From the NCBI RefSeq assembly GCF_001315015.1, contig NZ_CP012914.1, forward strand, positions 496,001-560,000: a stretch of DNA of 64,000 bases, in the 5' to 3' direction. This DNA comes from Azospirillum brasilense. GTDB taxonomy: Bacteria; Pseudomonadota; Alphaproteobacteria; Azospirillales; Azospirillaceae. A program made the translations under genes and the position numbers. The notes under the pieces were generated by a model. That model did not search any database. It was not told where the DNA came from and worked only from the letters and a program-made list of their open reading frames with translations. Shown here one piece after another: positions 34,021 through 42,316 of the stretch; positions within the stretch are counted from its first letter, which is position 1; the number at the start of each line of letters is the position of its first letter.

Positions 34021-36267
34021 TCAGACCGGTTCGAGTGCGGGTGCGGGCAGCGCGGCCACCGGCGAAGACGGCGGACGCGGCGCCCTGGAATCCATGTGCC
34101 GGCTCATCTCGCGCAGGCCCGCGACGTCCAGGATCAGGGCGACGCGCCCGTCGCCCAGGATGGTCGCGGCGGCCACGCCGTCGAGGCGGCGGAAGTTCGC
34201 TTCCAGGCTCTTGATGACGACCTGCTGCTGGCCCAGCACCTCGTCCACGACGAGGCCGAGGCGGGAGCCGTCCTCTGTCTCCACCAGCACGACCAGCGCG
34301 CGGGTGGGGTCGGCGACGGCGCCGGGGATGCCGAACAGCTGGTGCAGGTAGACCAGCCGCACATACTCGCCGCGGGCCATCATCACGTCGCACTTGCCGA
34401 CCAGCCCGTGCAGGTCCGCCGCCTTGGGGCGCAGGCTCTCCACGATGTTGGTCAGCGGCAGGACGAAGCGCTCCTCGCCGACCGAGATCACCATGCCGTC
34501 GAGCACCGCCAGGGTCAGCGGCAGCGACAGCACGAAGCGCGAGCCCTCGCCCGGCGTGGAATAGACGCCGATGCGCCCGCCGAGCGAGGAGATGTTCCGC
34601 CGCACCACGTCCATGCCGACGCCGCGTCCCGACAGGTTGGACACCTGATCGGCGGTGGAAAAGCCGGGCAGGAAGATCAGGTTGTCAATCTCCTCGTCCG
34701 ACAGGGTGGCGCCCGGCTGGACGAGCCCCTTCTCGATGGCCTTGGACAGCACCTTGGGCCGGTTGATGCCGCGCCCGTCGTCGGTGATCTCGATGACGAT
34801 GCGGCCCGAGCGGTGCTGCGCCGACAGGTGTACGGTGCCGGCGCGCGGCTTGCCGACGCGCTCCCGTTCCTCCGGCCCTTCCAGCCCGTGGTCGATGGAG
34901 TTGCGGATCATGTGGGTCAGCGGATCGACGAGGTTCTCCACCACCGTCTTGTCCACCTCGGTCGTCTCGCCGCTGGTGACGAGCTGGACCTCCTTGCCCG
35001 TGGTGGCGGCGCACTCGCGGACCAGCCGCGGCATGCGGGAGAAGACGCTCGACACCGGCTGGGCGCGGATCGACATCACGCTCTCGCGCAGCTCGCGGGT
35101 GTGCTGGGCCAGCTGCTCCAGCCCTTCCAGAAGCTCCTGGAACTCGCCGGGGGGCAGCTCGCGCACATGCTCGGCGATCATCGCCTGGGTGATGACCATC
35201 TCGCCGACCATGTTGACCAGCCGGTCGATCTTGTCGAGATCGACGCGGATGGTGTGGCTGGTCAGCCCGGCATGCTCCGCACCGCCGCCGTTGGGGCGCG
35301 GGCGGGCGGTTTCGGCTTTCGGGGCGTCGGCCCCAGGCGTTTTGGGGAGTGGCTCGGGGACCGTGGCGACCACCGCCGGCGGAGCGGCGACGGGCACCGG
35401 ATCGGTGACGGGCGGCGGAGCCTCTGGGGCGGCGGGCGGCGGGGCCTCGGCGGTGATGCGGATGTCGCAGTCGTCGGCCACGAACTCGAAGACGTCGTTG
35501 ATCTTGTCCAGATCGACATCCGCGTCGGCGAGCAGCGTGACCGTCCAGGAGAGGTGGAGAAGCTCCGCCTCCAGGTTCTGGAGGTTGGGCAGGGCGTCGG
35601 TGTGGCATTCGACGGTGGCGTCGCCCAGCCGGCGCAGCGCGCGCAGCATGAAGGCCGGTTCGTTGCCCGACATCAGCAGGTCGGACCGCGGCCGGAAGAC
35701 GATGGTCCAGCGCAGCTTGCCGGGAGGAACCGGGTCCTCTTCCGCGCGGGCGGCAGCGATGGCCGCCATGGCGTCGCCGAACAGCCCGGCCTCGTCGTCC
35801 TCGTCGTCGGCGTAGATGGGGGCCGGTGCCGGTACGGCGGCCGCGGCCGCCGGAGCCTGGACCTGCGGAGCCCCACCCGACAGGTGGCGGCGCAGGGCGG
35901 CCACGGTGCCGTCGGTGGTCCCCGCCGGGGCGGGGTCGCCCTCGCGCGCGTAGGCCAGCATCTGGCCCAGCAGGTCGTTGGCGCGGATCAGTGTGTCCAC
36001 CAGCTCCGTCGTGACAGGGACGGTGTTGTTGCGCACCCCGTCCATGACCGTCTCGAACTCGTGCGCGAAGGCGACCAGCTCGGTGAAGCCGAAGGCGCCG
36101 CCGCCGCCCTTGATGGAATGGACGGCGCGGAAGATGGCGTTGACTTCGTCGGAATCGACCTCGCCCGGCGTCAGCCGCAGCAGGCCGGACTCGGCGACCT
36201 CCAGCAGCTCCGCGCTTTCGTCGAAATAGGTTTGCTTGAACCGGCTCAGGTCTTCCACGGGCGCCAC
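34021..36267 (-). CDS. cheA: chemotaxis histidine kinase CheA
   Basis: A 748-residue CheA. P1 HPt with phosphoacceptor His50 ('FRAVHSIKGGGGAFG'); a P2-like ferredoxin-fold region (about 170-285, 'LRWTIVFRPRSDLLMSG'); a Pro/Ala linker; P3 dimerisation ('IRVDLDKIDRLVNMVGEMVI', 'THMIRNSIDHGLEGPEERE'); P4 kinase ('IEITDDGRGINRPKV', 'LPGFSTADQVSNLSGRGVGMDVV' in parts); and P5 CheW-like domain. The start is GTG at 36267, 21 bases after cheY; no ATG near it fits the family N-terminus. It phosphorylates CheY and CheB of the same operon. Confidence 0.95.
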   Translation of the reverse strand: MAPVEDLSRFKQTYFDESAELLEVAESGLLRLTPGEVDSDEVNAIFRAVHSIKGGGGAFGFTELVAFAHEFETVMDGVRNNTVPVTTELVDTLIRANDLLGQMLAYAREGDPAPAGTTDGTVAALRRHLSGGAPQVQAPAAAAAVPAPAPIYADDEDDEAGLFGDAMAAIAAARAEEDPVPPGKLRWTIVFRPRSDLLMSGNEPAFMLRALRRLGDATVECHTDALPNLQNLEAELLHLSWTVTLLADADVDLDKINDVFEFVADDCDIRITAEAPPPAAPEAPPPVTDPVPVAAPPAVVATVPEPLPKTPGADAPKAETARPRPNGGGAEHAGLTSHTIRVDLDKIDRLVNMVGEMVITQAMIAEHVRELPPGEFQELLEGLEQLAQHTRELRESVMSIRAQPVSSVFSRMPRLVRECAATTGKEVQLVTSGETTEVDKTVVENLVDPLTHMIRNSIDHGLEGPEERERVGKPRAGTVHLSAQHRSGRIVIEITDDGRGINRPKVLSKAIEKGLVQPGATLSDEEIDNLIFLPGFSTADQVSNLSGRGVGMDVVRRNISSLGGRIGVYSTPGEGSRFVLSLPLTLAVLDGMVISVGEERFVLPLTNIVESLRPKAADLHGLVGKCDVMMARGEYVRLVYLHQLFGIPGAVADPTRALVVLVETEDGSRLGLVVDEVLGQQQVVIKSLEANFRRLDGVAAATILGDGRVALILDVAGLREMSRHMDSRAPRPPSSPVAALPAPALEPV

Positions 36268-36288
36268 CTCACAAGCCAGGACGCGGCG

Positions 36289-36654
36289 TCAGCCGCACAC
36301 CTTCTGCACGACGGAGATCAGCTTCTCCGGGTTGAAGGGCTTCACGATCCAGCCGGTCGCCCCCACCGCCCGGCCTTCGGACTTCTTCTTCTCGTCGGCC
36401 TCGGTGGTCAGCATCAGGATGGGGAGCGTGCGGTGCGCCGGGGTGGCGCGCAGGCGGCGGATCAGGGTCAGCCCGTCCATCACCGGCATGTTCAGGTCGG
36501 TGATGACGAGGTCCACCTTGTTGGCGCCGATGACGCCCAGCGCCTGCTGGCCGTCGGCGGCCTCGACCACGTCGTAGCCGGCGCCCTTCAGCGTGAAGGA
36601 GACCATGTCCCGCATGGTCCGCGAATCGTCGACGGTGAGTACCTTCTTCTTCAC
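36289..36654 (-). CDS. cheY: chemotaxis response regulator CheY
   Basis: A 121-residue single-domain receiver, the diffusible motor signal. Motifs: 'KVLTVDDSRTMRDM', phospho-Asp in 'VDLVITDLNMPVMDG', Thr in 'LMLTTEAD' and Lys in 'WIVKPFNPEKL'. I chose the GTG at 36654 because it overlaps the upstream STAS stop (GTGA), is preceded by GGAG at ideal spacing and gives the usual CheY N-terminus; an ATG at 36666 in the STAS gene would add four residues. It lies between STAS and cheA. Confidence 0.93.
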   Translation of the reverse strand: MKKKVLTVDDSRTMRDMVSFTLKGAGYDVVEAADGQQALGVIGANKVDLVITDLNMPVMDGLTLIRRLRATPAHRTLPILMLTTEADEKKKSEGRAVGATGWIVKPFNPEKLISVVQKVCG

Positions 36655-36962
36655 GCTTGGCTCCATTGCTTCAACCAGCCGTCCAGTCCCAAATCCTCGC
36701 AGGCTTCCGCCAGGACCTCGGACGGCTGGGCGATGGCGAACGTACGGTTCTGTTCGGCGGCGTGCCGGGAGGCGACCAGAAGCGCCTGGACGCAGGCGGT
36801 GCTGACCCGCTCCACGGCCGCGGCCTCGGCGATGACGGCTTGGGACGCGGCGAAGCCGGCGCGCAGGCTGTCCAGCAGGGGCTGCGCCATGGCGAGGTCG
36901 AGGTCGCTGGGCAGGCCCAGCCGCACCGTTCCCCCCTCGTCGCTCCACTTGATCAAAGTCAC
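36651..36962 (-). CDS. STAS-domain protein at the head of the chemotaxis operon
   Basis: A 103-residue STAS-like protein: 'TVRLGLPSDLDLAMAQPLLDSLRAGF', then 'VERVSTACVQALLVASRHAAE' (in parts), where Ser replaces the phosphorylatable position as 'VSTACVQAL'. STAS genes of this type open several alphaproteobacterial che operons but their job is unclear. The start is the GTG at 36962, eight bases after AAGGAG; an open frame extends further upstream without a ribosome site. Its stop overlaps the cheY start. Confidence 0.75.
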   Translation of the reverse strand: MTLIKWSDEGGTVRLGLPSDLDLAMAQPLLDSLRAGFAASQAVIAEAAAVERVSTACVQALLVASRHAAEQNRTFAIAQPSEVLAEACEDLGLDGWLKQWSQA

Positions 36963-37052
36963 CGCCCGTCTCCTTGCAACCCGACCGGGCAATGCCCCGT
37001 CCGGAAGACTGATCATGTCCGGCATTTGGTAAAAAACCTGCCTGAAACACGT

Positions 37053-37067
37053 ATAAGGATTCGTTAA
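37053..37067 (-). promoter_or_regulatory. CtrA-box-like sequence upstream of the chemotaxis operon
   Basis: On the - strand TTAA-N7-TTAT (37067 to 37053) matches seven of eight conserved bases of the CtrA consensus TTAA-N7-TTAA. It lies about 90 bases upstream of the first che-operon gene. CtrA controls motility and chemotaxis genes in several Rhodospirillales. A single near-match can occur by chance. Confidence 0.35.
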
Positions 37068-37087
37068 GGCAACTGGACTGACCTGTG

Positions 37088-39877
37088 TCAACCGGAGCGC
37101 GTTCCGGCGGTGTGGTCCGGTTCTTTCGCGGTTTGATCGTTTTGTGACATGGCTGTTGCCATTGTCGCCAAAGGAACGGTGAAGGCGAAGGTGGCGCCCT
37201 TGCCGGGGGCGCTGGCCACCCAGATGCGGCCGCCGAGATGCTCGACGATGCGCTTGCTGATGGCCAGCCCCAGCCCGGTGCCCTGCGGCTTGTCGGTCAT
37301 GGTGTCGCCGACCTGCCGGAAGCGGTCGAAGACGATGGCCTGATGCTCCGCGGCGATGCCCGGGCCGCTGTCGGTGACGGACACGCGTAGGGCGTCGCCC
37401 TCCGCCGCGACGGACAGCGAGGCCCGGCCGCCCGCCGGGGTGAATTTCGCGGCGTTGGACAGCAGATTCACCGCCACCTGCACCAGCCGGTCGTGGTCGC
37501 CGCGCACCGGCGGCAGGCCGTGCGGGATGGTGACGGCCAGCGCGATGCCGCGCTCATGGAACAGCCGGGCGGTGGCCGCCGCCGCCTGCTCCAACGCGGC
37601 GCCGAGGTCCATCGGGCGGACCTGCCAATCGATCTCCCCCGCCTCGATCTTCGCCATGTCGAGGACTTGGTTGATGAGGCGGGTCAGCCGCTCGCTCTCG
37701 GTGATGACGAGGCCGAGAAACTCCTGCCGCTGCTCAAGCTCGATGTCGGGGTTGTCGTGCAGCACCTCGGTCAGGGCGCGGATGGAGGTCAGCGGCGTGC
37801 GCAGCTCGTGCGTCACGGTGGACAGGAACTCGTCCTTCAGCCGGTCCAGCTCCGTCAGCCGTTCGTTGGCGGCGCGCAGCGCGGCCGACGCGCGCTGCAG
37901 CTCTGCCGTCTTGTGTTCGAGCTGGCGGCTGTACTCGATGACGTGGCTGGTCTCGTCGAGCATCCGCATCAGCTCGGGGTAGCTGACCTCGCCGCCCTCG
38001 ACCGCGGAGGCCAGCGCCACCCGCGCGGAGGCGGCGCCGATCGCCCCGGCGAGCAGCCGCTCGGCGAAGCGCACCAGCTCCGCCCCGGCCCGGCGGTCCG
38101 GCTCCAGCGGCCCGTTGCGGCGGACGTATTGGGCGAAGGCGGCCTCCGCCCGCTGCGGACCGAGGAAGCGCGCGACGATGCGCTGCAGGTCGCCGACCGT
38201 GGCGGTGCCGCGCCACGCGCCCGCGGGCAGGGGAGTGTCGCGGTGCTGGAACACCTCGACGAAGGCGGTGGCCTGCGCCCGCTCGCCCAAGCCGGGGTGG
38301 TCGAGCAGGGAGACCACGACGTAGAGGCCGATGTTGAGCAGCATGCTCCAGAACAGCGCGTGGGTCAGCGGGTCCATGCCGTCCAGCCCGAACAGGGCGT
38401 AGGGCCGCAGCAGGGCGACGCCCCACGGCCCCTGGTCGATGAAGGAGGCGGGCAGCCAGCCCGACCGCGCAAAGCTGGGCAGCAGCAGCGTGTAGGCCCA
38501 GGTCAGGATGCCGGTGCCGAGGCCAGCCAGCGCGCCGCGCCGGGTCGCCCCCGCCCAATAGACGCCGCCGATCAGCGCCGGGGCGAACTGCGCCACCGCC
38601 GTGAAGGAGATCAGGCCGATGGCGCTCAGCGCGTAGGCCGAGCCGGCGATGCGGAAATACAGGTAGCCGAGCAGCAGGATCGCCACGATGGCGGCGCGCC
38701 GGATGGTCAGCAACAGCGGCGACAGGTCGTGCAGCCGCTCCAGCCGGGCGCTGCGGGCGCGCAGCAGGAGCGGCATCACGATGTCGTTGCACACCATGGT
38801 GGACAGCGCGATGGCCTCGACCACGATCATGCCGGTGGCCGCCGACAGCCCGCCGATGAAGGCCAGCAGGGCCAGCCACTCGTTCCCGGCGGCCAGCGGC
38901 AGTGCCACCACGAACATGTCCGGGTCGACCGCCCGGTCGGGGAAGCGCATCAGCCCGGCCACCGCCACCGGCAGGACGAACAGGTTGATCAGCAGCATGT
39001 AGAGCGGGAAGAGCCAAAGGGCGCGGGTCAGGTGCCGCTCGTCCACATTCTCGATCACCGTCACCTGGAACTGGCGGGGCAGGCACAGCACCGCCGCCAT
39101 CGACAGCAGCGTCATGGTCAGCCACGAGCCGTCGGCCAGCGCCGGGGCGGAGGTGAAGAGGTCGCGGATCTCCGGATGCTCGGCGGCCGTGGCGAACAGT
39201 TCGGTCGGGCCGTCGTGCAGGCTCCAGACCACCGCCGCGCCGACCGCCAGGAAGGCCACCAGCTTGACCACGGATTCGAAGGCGATGGCCGCCACCATGC
39301 CCTCGTGATGCTCCGCCGCGTCGATGTGGCGCGTGCCGAAGATGATGGCGAAGGCCGCCATGACGACCGCCACGTAGAAGGCGTTGTCCAGCACGACGGG
39401 CAGGGACAGGCCGCCGGTGGCGCCGGACGGGTCGGTGCCCCACAGCACGTCGAAGCTGACCGCCACGGCCTTGAGCTGCAGGGCGATGTAGGGCGTCACC
39501 CCGATCACCGCGGTCAGCGCCACCAGCCCGCCCAGCCCCTGGCTGCGCCCGTAGCGGGAGGCGATGAAGTCGGCGATGGAGGTGATGCGCTGCGCCTTGG
39601 CGATGCGCAGGATCTTGCGCAGCACCAGCGGCCCCAGCAGCATCAGCAGGGTCGGGCCGAGATAGATCGGCAGGAAGCCGATGCCCAGAGACGCCGCCCG
39701 CCCCACCGAGCCGTAGAAAGTCCAGGTGGTGCAGTACACCGCTAGCGAGAGCGCGTACACGTACGGCGACGCGATGACGCTGCGCCCGCCGTCCGCCCGC
39801 CGGTCCGCCCACCAGGCGATGGCGAAGAGGAGGAGCAGGTAGGCGAAGCTGGCGGCGACGATGGTGGGCCAGGGCAT
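37088..39877 (-). CDS. sodium:solute symporter-type sensor histidine kinase (SLC5-STAC-HK)
   Basis: A 929-residue fusion. Residues about 1-520 form a 12-13 helix SLC5/PutP-like transporter domain ('YALSLAVYCTTWTFYGSVGRAASLG', 'RITSIADFIASRYG'). A STAC domain ('VGDLQRIVARFLGPQRAEAAFAQYV', about 555-625), a coiled coil, HisKA ('FLSTVTHELRTPLTSIR', His690) and HATPase ('GTGLGLAISKRIV') follow. It resembles CrbS/CbrA-type kinases that sense or transport a nutrient, but lacks the PAS and receiver domains of CrbS. It is the last gene of a four-gene operon, starting two bases after a small membrane protein. The stand-alone receiver at 42729 is the likely phosphoryl acceptor. Confidence 0.92.
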   Translation of the reverse strand: MPWPTIVAASFAYLLLLFAIAWWADRRADGGRSVIASPYVYALSLAVYCTTWTFYGSVGRAASLGIGFLPIYLGPTLLMLLGPLVLRKILRIAKAQRITSIADFIASRYGRSQGLGGLVALTAVIGVTPYIALQLKAVAVSFDVLWGTDPSGATGGLSLPVVLDNAFYVAVVMAAFAIIFGTRHIDAAEHHEGMVAAIAFESVVKLVAFLAVGAAVVWSLHDGPTELFATAAEHPEIRDLFTSAPALADGSWLTMTLLSMAAVLCLPRQFQVTVIENVDERHLTRALWLFPLYMLLINLFVLPVAVAGLMRFPDRAVDPDMFVVALPLAAGNEWLALLAFIGGLSAATGMIVVEAIALSTMVCNDIVMPLLLRARSARLERLHDLSPLLLTIRRAAIVAILLLGYLYFRIAGSAYALSAIGLISFTAVAQFAPALIGGVYWAGATRRGALAGLGTGILTWAYTLLLPSFARSGWLPASFIDQGPWGVALLRPYALFGLDGMDPLTHALFWSMLLNIGLYVVVSLLDHPGLGERAQATAFVEVFQHRDTPLPAGAWRGTATVGDLQRIVARFLGPQRAEAAFAQYVRRNGPLEPDRRAGAELVRFAERLLAGAIGAASARVALASAVEGGEVSYPELMRMLDETSHVIEYSRQLEHKTAELQRASAALRAANERLTELDRLKDEFLSTVTHELRTPLTSIRALTEVLHDNPDIELEQRQEFLGLVITESERLTRLINQVLDMAKIEAGEIDWQVRPMDLGAALEQAAAATARLFHERGIALAVTIPHGLPPVRGDHDRLVQVAVNLLSNAAKFTPAGGRASLSVAAEGDALRVSVTDSGPGIAAEHQAIVFDRFRQVGDTMTDKPQGTGLGLAISKRIVEHLGGRIWVASAPGKGATFAFTVPLATMATAMSQNDQTAKEPDHTAGTRSG

Positions 39878-39878
39878 G

Positions 39879-40112
39879 TCAGCGCCCCCTGCGTTCCAGA
39901 AGCACCGCCGACAGCGCGATCACCCCGGCCCACACCCCCAGGGCGTACACGTACAGCAGGGGCAGGCCGAACAGCGTGTCGCCGGCGCCGAAGACGCGCA
40001 GCAGCGGCGGGTTGAAGGCGACCACGCCGAACAGGAACAGCGCGATCAGGCGGTCGGCGCCCGCCTGGCGCGGTGGAGGCGTTGCGGGTTGCGGGGCGGG
40101 CCCCCCGGTCAA
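39879..40112 (-). CDS. small two-helix membrane protein coupled to the SLC5 kinase
   Basis: A 77-residue protein with a Pro/Gln-rich N-terminus and two hydrophobic helices ('LIALFLFGVVAFNPPLLRVF' and 'LPLLYVYALGVWAGVIALSAVL'), ending 'LLERRGR'. The only sensible start is TTG at 40112, which overlaps the upstream exonuclease stop (TTGA). Its stop ends one base before the SLC5-kinase ATG. Small two-helix proteins commonly accompany SLC5 symporters as accessory subunits, so it probably assembles with the transporter domain of the kinase. I do not recognise a named family with certainty. Confidence 0.65.
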   Translation of the reverse strand: MTGGPAPQPATPPPRQAGADRLIALFLFGVVAFNPPLLRVFGAGDTLFGLPLLYVYALGVWAGVIALSAVLLERRGR

Positions 40113-42316
40113 AAGGCGCGCTCCCGTGCCGCCAGCTCGACGATGATGTTGGCGCCGCGGATGGCGTCGTCGAGCGTGCGGACGTCGCGTTCCTTGAGCA
40201 TCTCGACCATGCGCAGGAAGACCGCGGCGGTGACGAGGCTGTCGCCCAGCGCCGTGTGGCGGTCCACCACCTCGATCCCCAGCCGCTCGGCGATGCCGTC
40301 CAGCGTGTGGTCGCCGCCCTCGCCGAGCAGCATCCGCGACAGCAGCATGGTGTCGAGAACCGGGCTGTCGAACCGCACGCCCGAGACCCGTTCCTTCATC
40401 TTCAGGAATTTCAGGTCGAAGGCAGCGTTGTGGGCGATCAGCACCGCGCCCGACACGAAGCCGCGGAACTGCGGCAGCACCTTGTCGATGGTCGGCTTGT
40501 CGGTGACCATGGCGTCGGTGATGCCGTGGAAGGGGATCGATTCCGCCGGGATGCTCCGCTTCGGGTTGACCAGCGTGTTGAAGGTCTCGCCGGTCAGGAT
40601 GCGCCCGCCGACGACGCGCACGGCGGCGATCTGGATGATCTCGTCGCCGGTGCTGGGCGACAGGCCCGTCGTCTCGGTGTCGAAGACCACGTAATGGAGC
40701 TGGTCGAGCGGCGTGCGGCCAAGCTCGCTGGTGGCCAGCGGCTGGTGCAGCAGGTTGAAGTCGAAGAATTCCGGCCGCGCCCCGCCGCGCGCCGCGGTGT
40801 GGGCCGACGGCGGCTTCAGCGCGGGCGGCAGCGGCACGCGCAGGCGCGACAGCAGCTCGCCCTCCGATCCCGGTCCCTTCACCGGCTCGCTCCACATCGT
40901 GCTCTTGTGGTGCTGGAGCACGTCGCCGACCGTCAGGCCGCCCAGCGCGTCGGGCAGCGGGTGGTCGAGCCAGCTGTCCACGATGCCGCTGGGCACCGAC
41001 GGGCCGCGCCAGGTGATGTCCAGATAGACCCAGCGGTCCCCCGGCTCCGCCGACAGGTCGTAGGCGGGAACCCCGGTCAGCGCGTAGACATACTCGATCA
41101 GGTAGCCGAACAGGATGACGAGGCTGTAGCTGTCACCGTGCACCCACTGCGGCAGCCCGGTCAGCGTCACGCCGTATTGCGCCTCCGGCCCCACGCGGTG
41201 GCGGATCAGGTTGATGAGGTTGGTGGAGTGGATGTCGCTCATCGGCCAGGAGCCGGTGACGACGCTGCGGTACGCGTTGGTGACGCGGGCCAGCCGCTCC
41301 GACAGGGTGTTGGACGAGTCCATCAGCGCGGCCTGGAAGGCGGCGCGCTCCTCCGGCCCCAGCTCCGGCGTGTCGTCCAGCGTCTCCAGCACGGCGCGCA
41401 GGTTGGCGATGGGGGCGCAGAAGCCCTCCGTCGCCTCGCGCAGCAGGGCGTCGCGCTGGCCGAGCGCGGCCAGCTCGCTGGTCGCGTCGGACAAGGTGAT
41501 GACGTAACCGGTGATGGTTGGCGGTTCGTCCGTGCCCTCCGGCGGCTCCTGCAGGATGGCGCTCATCCGCCCGGCCAGCAGGATGTGCCCGTCGGTGGTG
41601 GCGCCGACGAACTGGGCGGTGGTGCCATGCTCGTGGTTGACGTGCCGACCCTCGCGCACGCGGAGCGTCAGCCGCTCCAGCGTGTGGATCACCGGCTCCG
41701 CCACCACGAAATGCAGCAGCGAGCGGCCCAGCCCGAGGTCGCCGGCCAGATGCAGGATGTCGAGCGCCGTCTGGTTGTAGAGAAGGATCTGGTGCTTCAG
41801 GTTGCAGACCAGGACGCCTTCGTGCAGGTCGCGCAGGACGGCGGCCAGCCGGGTCTTCTGCTCCTCCGCCTTGGCGGTCGACTCCGCGACGGTGCGGGCG
41901 GTGTCGCGGCGGGCGGCGGCCAGCTTGTCCGACAGCTCGTTGACCGCCTTGGCCACCGGGGCAAGGTCGCCGTAGCGGGCCAGCGGGATGCGCGCGCCGG
42001 TCTTGCCGTCCGCCGCGCCATGGGCGATCAGCCCGGCCTCGCGGCTCAGCGTTTCAGAGGCGCGCAGCAGACGCCGGTCGACCAGCCCCCACAGGCCCCA
42101 GACCGCGGCGGTGACGGCGGCGGTCATGGTGACGGCGTAGGTGACGAAGGCGTTGGGGTCGTTGTCCGCGCTGAAGCCGACCGCGGCCCCCACCGACAGC
42201 AGGGGCAGGCCGACGCCGGCGGCGCGGAAGGCGAGGGGGATGATCCGGCGCGGTTCCGCCGGGGTGGTTGCCGGAGCGGCGGCTCCGGCACTTCCGGTGG
42301 TCGCCGGCGCGCTCAT
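40109..42316 (-). CDS. degenerate sensor kinase fused to a DnaQ-type 3'-5' exonuclease
   Basis: A 735-residue protein. Two membrane helices (about 30-75), a HAMP-like helix pair (about 80-140), a coiled coil and a PAS-like domain (about 155-285) lead to a HisKA/HATPase-like region (about 290-510) that has lost the phosphoacceptor His ('REATEGFCAPIANLRAVLE') and the ATP-binding N and G boxes, though the terminal 'VGDVLQHHKSTMWSEP' still resembles a kinase end. The last 190 residues are a DEDDh exonuclease with all catalytic residues: Asp546/Glu548 ('FDTETTGLSP'), Asp634 ('AHNAAFD'), His687 and Asp692 ('RHTALGDS'). It overlaps both neighbours by four bases. Confidence 0.88.
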   Translation of the reverse strand: MSAPATTGSAGAAAPATTPAEPRRIIPLAFRAAGVGLPLLSVGAAVGFSADNDPNAFVTYAVTMTAAVTAAVWGLWGLVDRRLLRASETLSREAGLIAHGAADGKTGARIPLARYGDLAPVAKAVNELSDKLAAARRDTARTVAESTAKAEEQKTRLAAVLRDLHEGVLVCNLKHQILLYNQTALDILHLAGDLGLGRSLLHFVVAEPVIHTLERLTLRVREGRHVNHEHGTTAQFVGATTDGHILLAGRMSAILQEPPEGTDEPPTITGYVITLSDATSELAALGQRDALLREATEGFCAPIANLRAVLETLDDTPELGPEERAAFQAALMDSSNTLSERLARVTNAYRSVVTGSWPMSDIHSTNLINLIRHRVGPEAQYGVTLTGLPQWVHGDSYSLVILFGYLIEYVYALTGVPAYDLSAEPGDRWVYLDITWRGPSVPSGIVDSWLDHPLPDALGGLTVGDVLQHHKSTMWSEPVKGPGSEGELLSRLRVPLPPALKPPSAHTAARGGARPEFFDFNLLHQPLATSELGRTPLDQLHYVVFDTETTGLSPSTGDEIIQIAAVRVVGGRILTGETFNTLVNPKRSIPAESIPFHGITDAMVTDKPTIDKVLPQFRGFVSGAVLIAHNAAFDLKFLKMKERVSGVRFDSPVLDTMLLSRMLLGEGGDHTLDGIAERLGIEVVDRHTALGDSLVTAAVFLRMVEMLKERDVRTLDDAIRGANIIVELAARERAF

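Noticed and set aside
36967-37091. Upstream extension of the STAS gene to a start at 37091
   Set aside because: The extra residues are not STAS-like, and AAGGAG at proper spacing supports the GTG at 36962.
37493-39745. 750-codon open frame on the + strand opposite the SLC5 kinase
   Set aside because: Antisense shadow; no ribosome site and no recognisable motifs.
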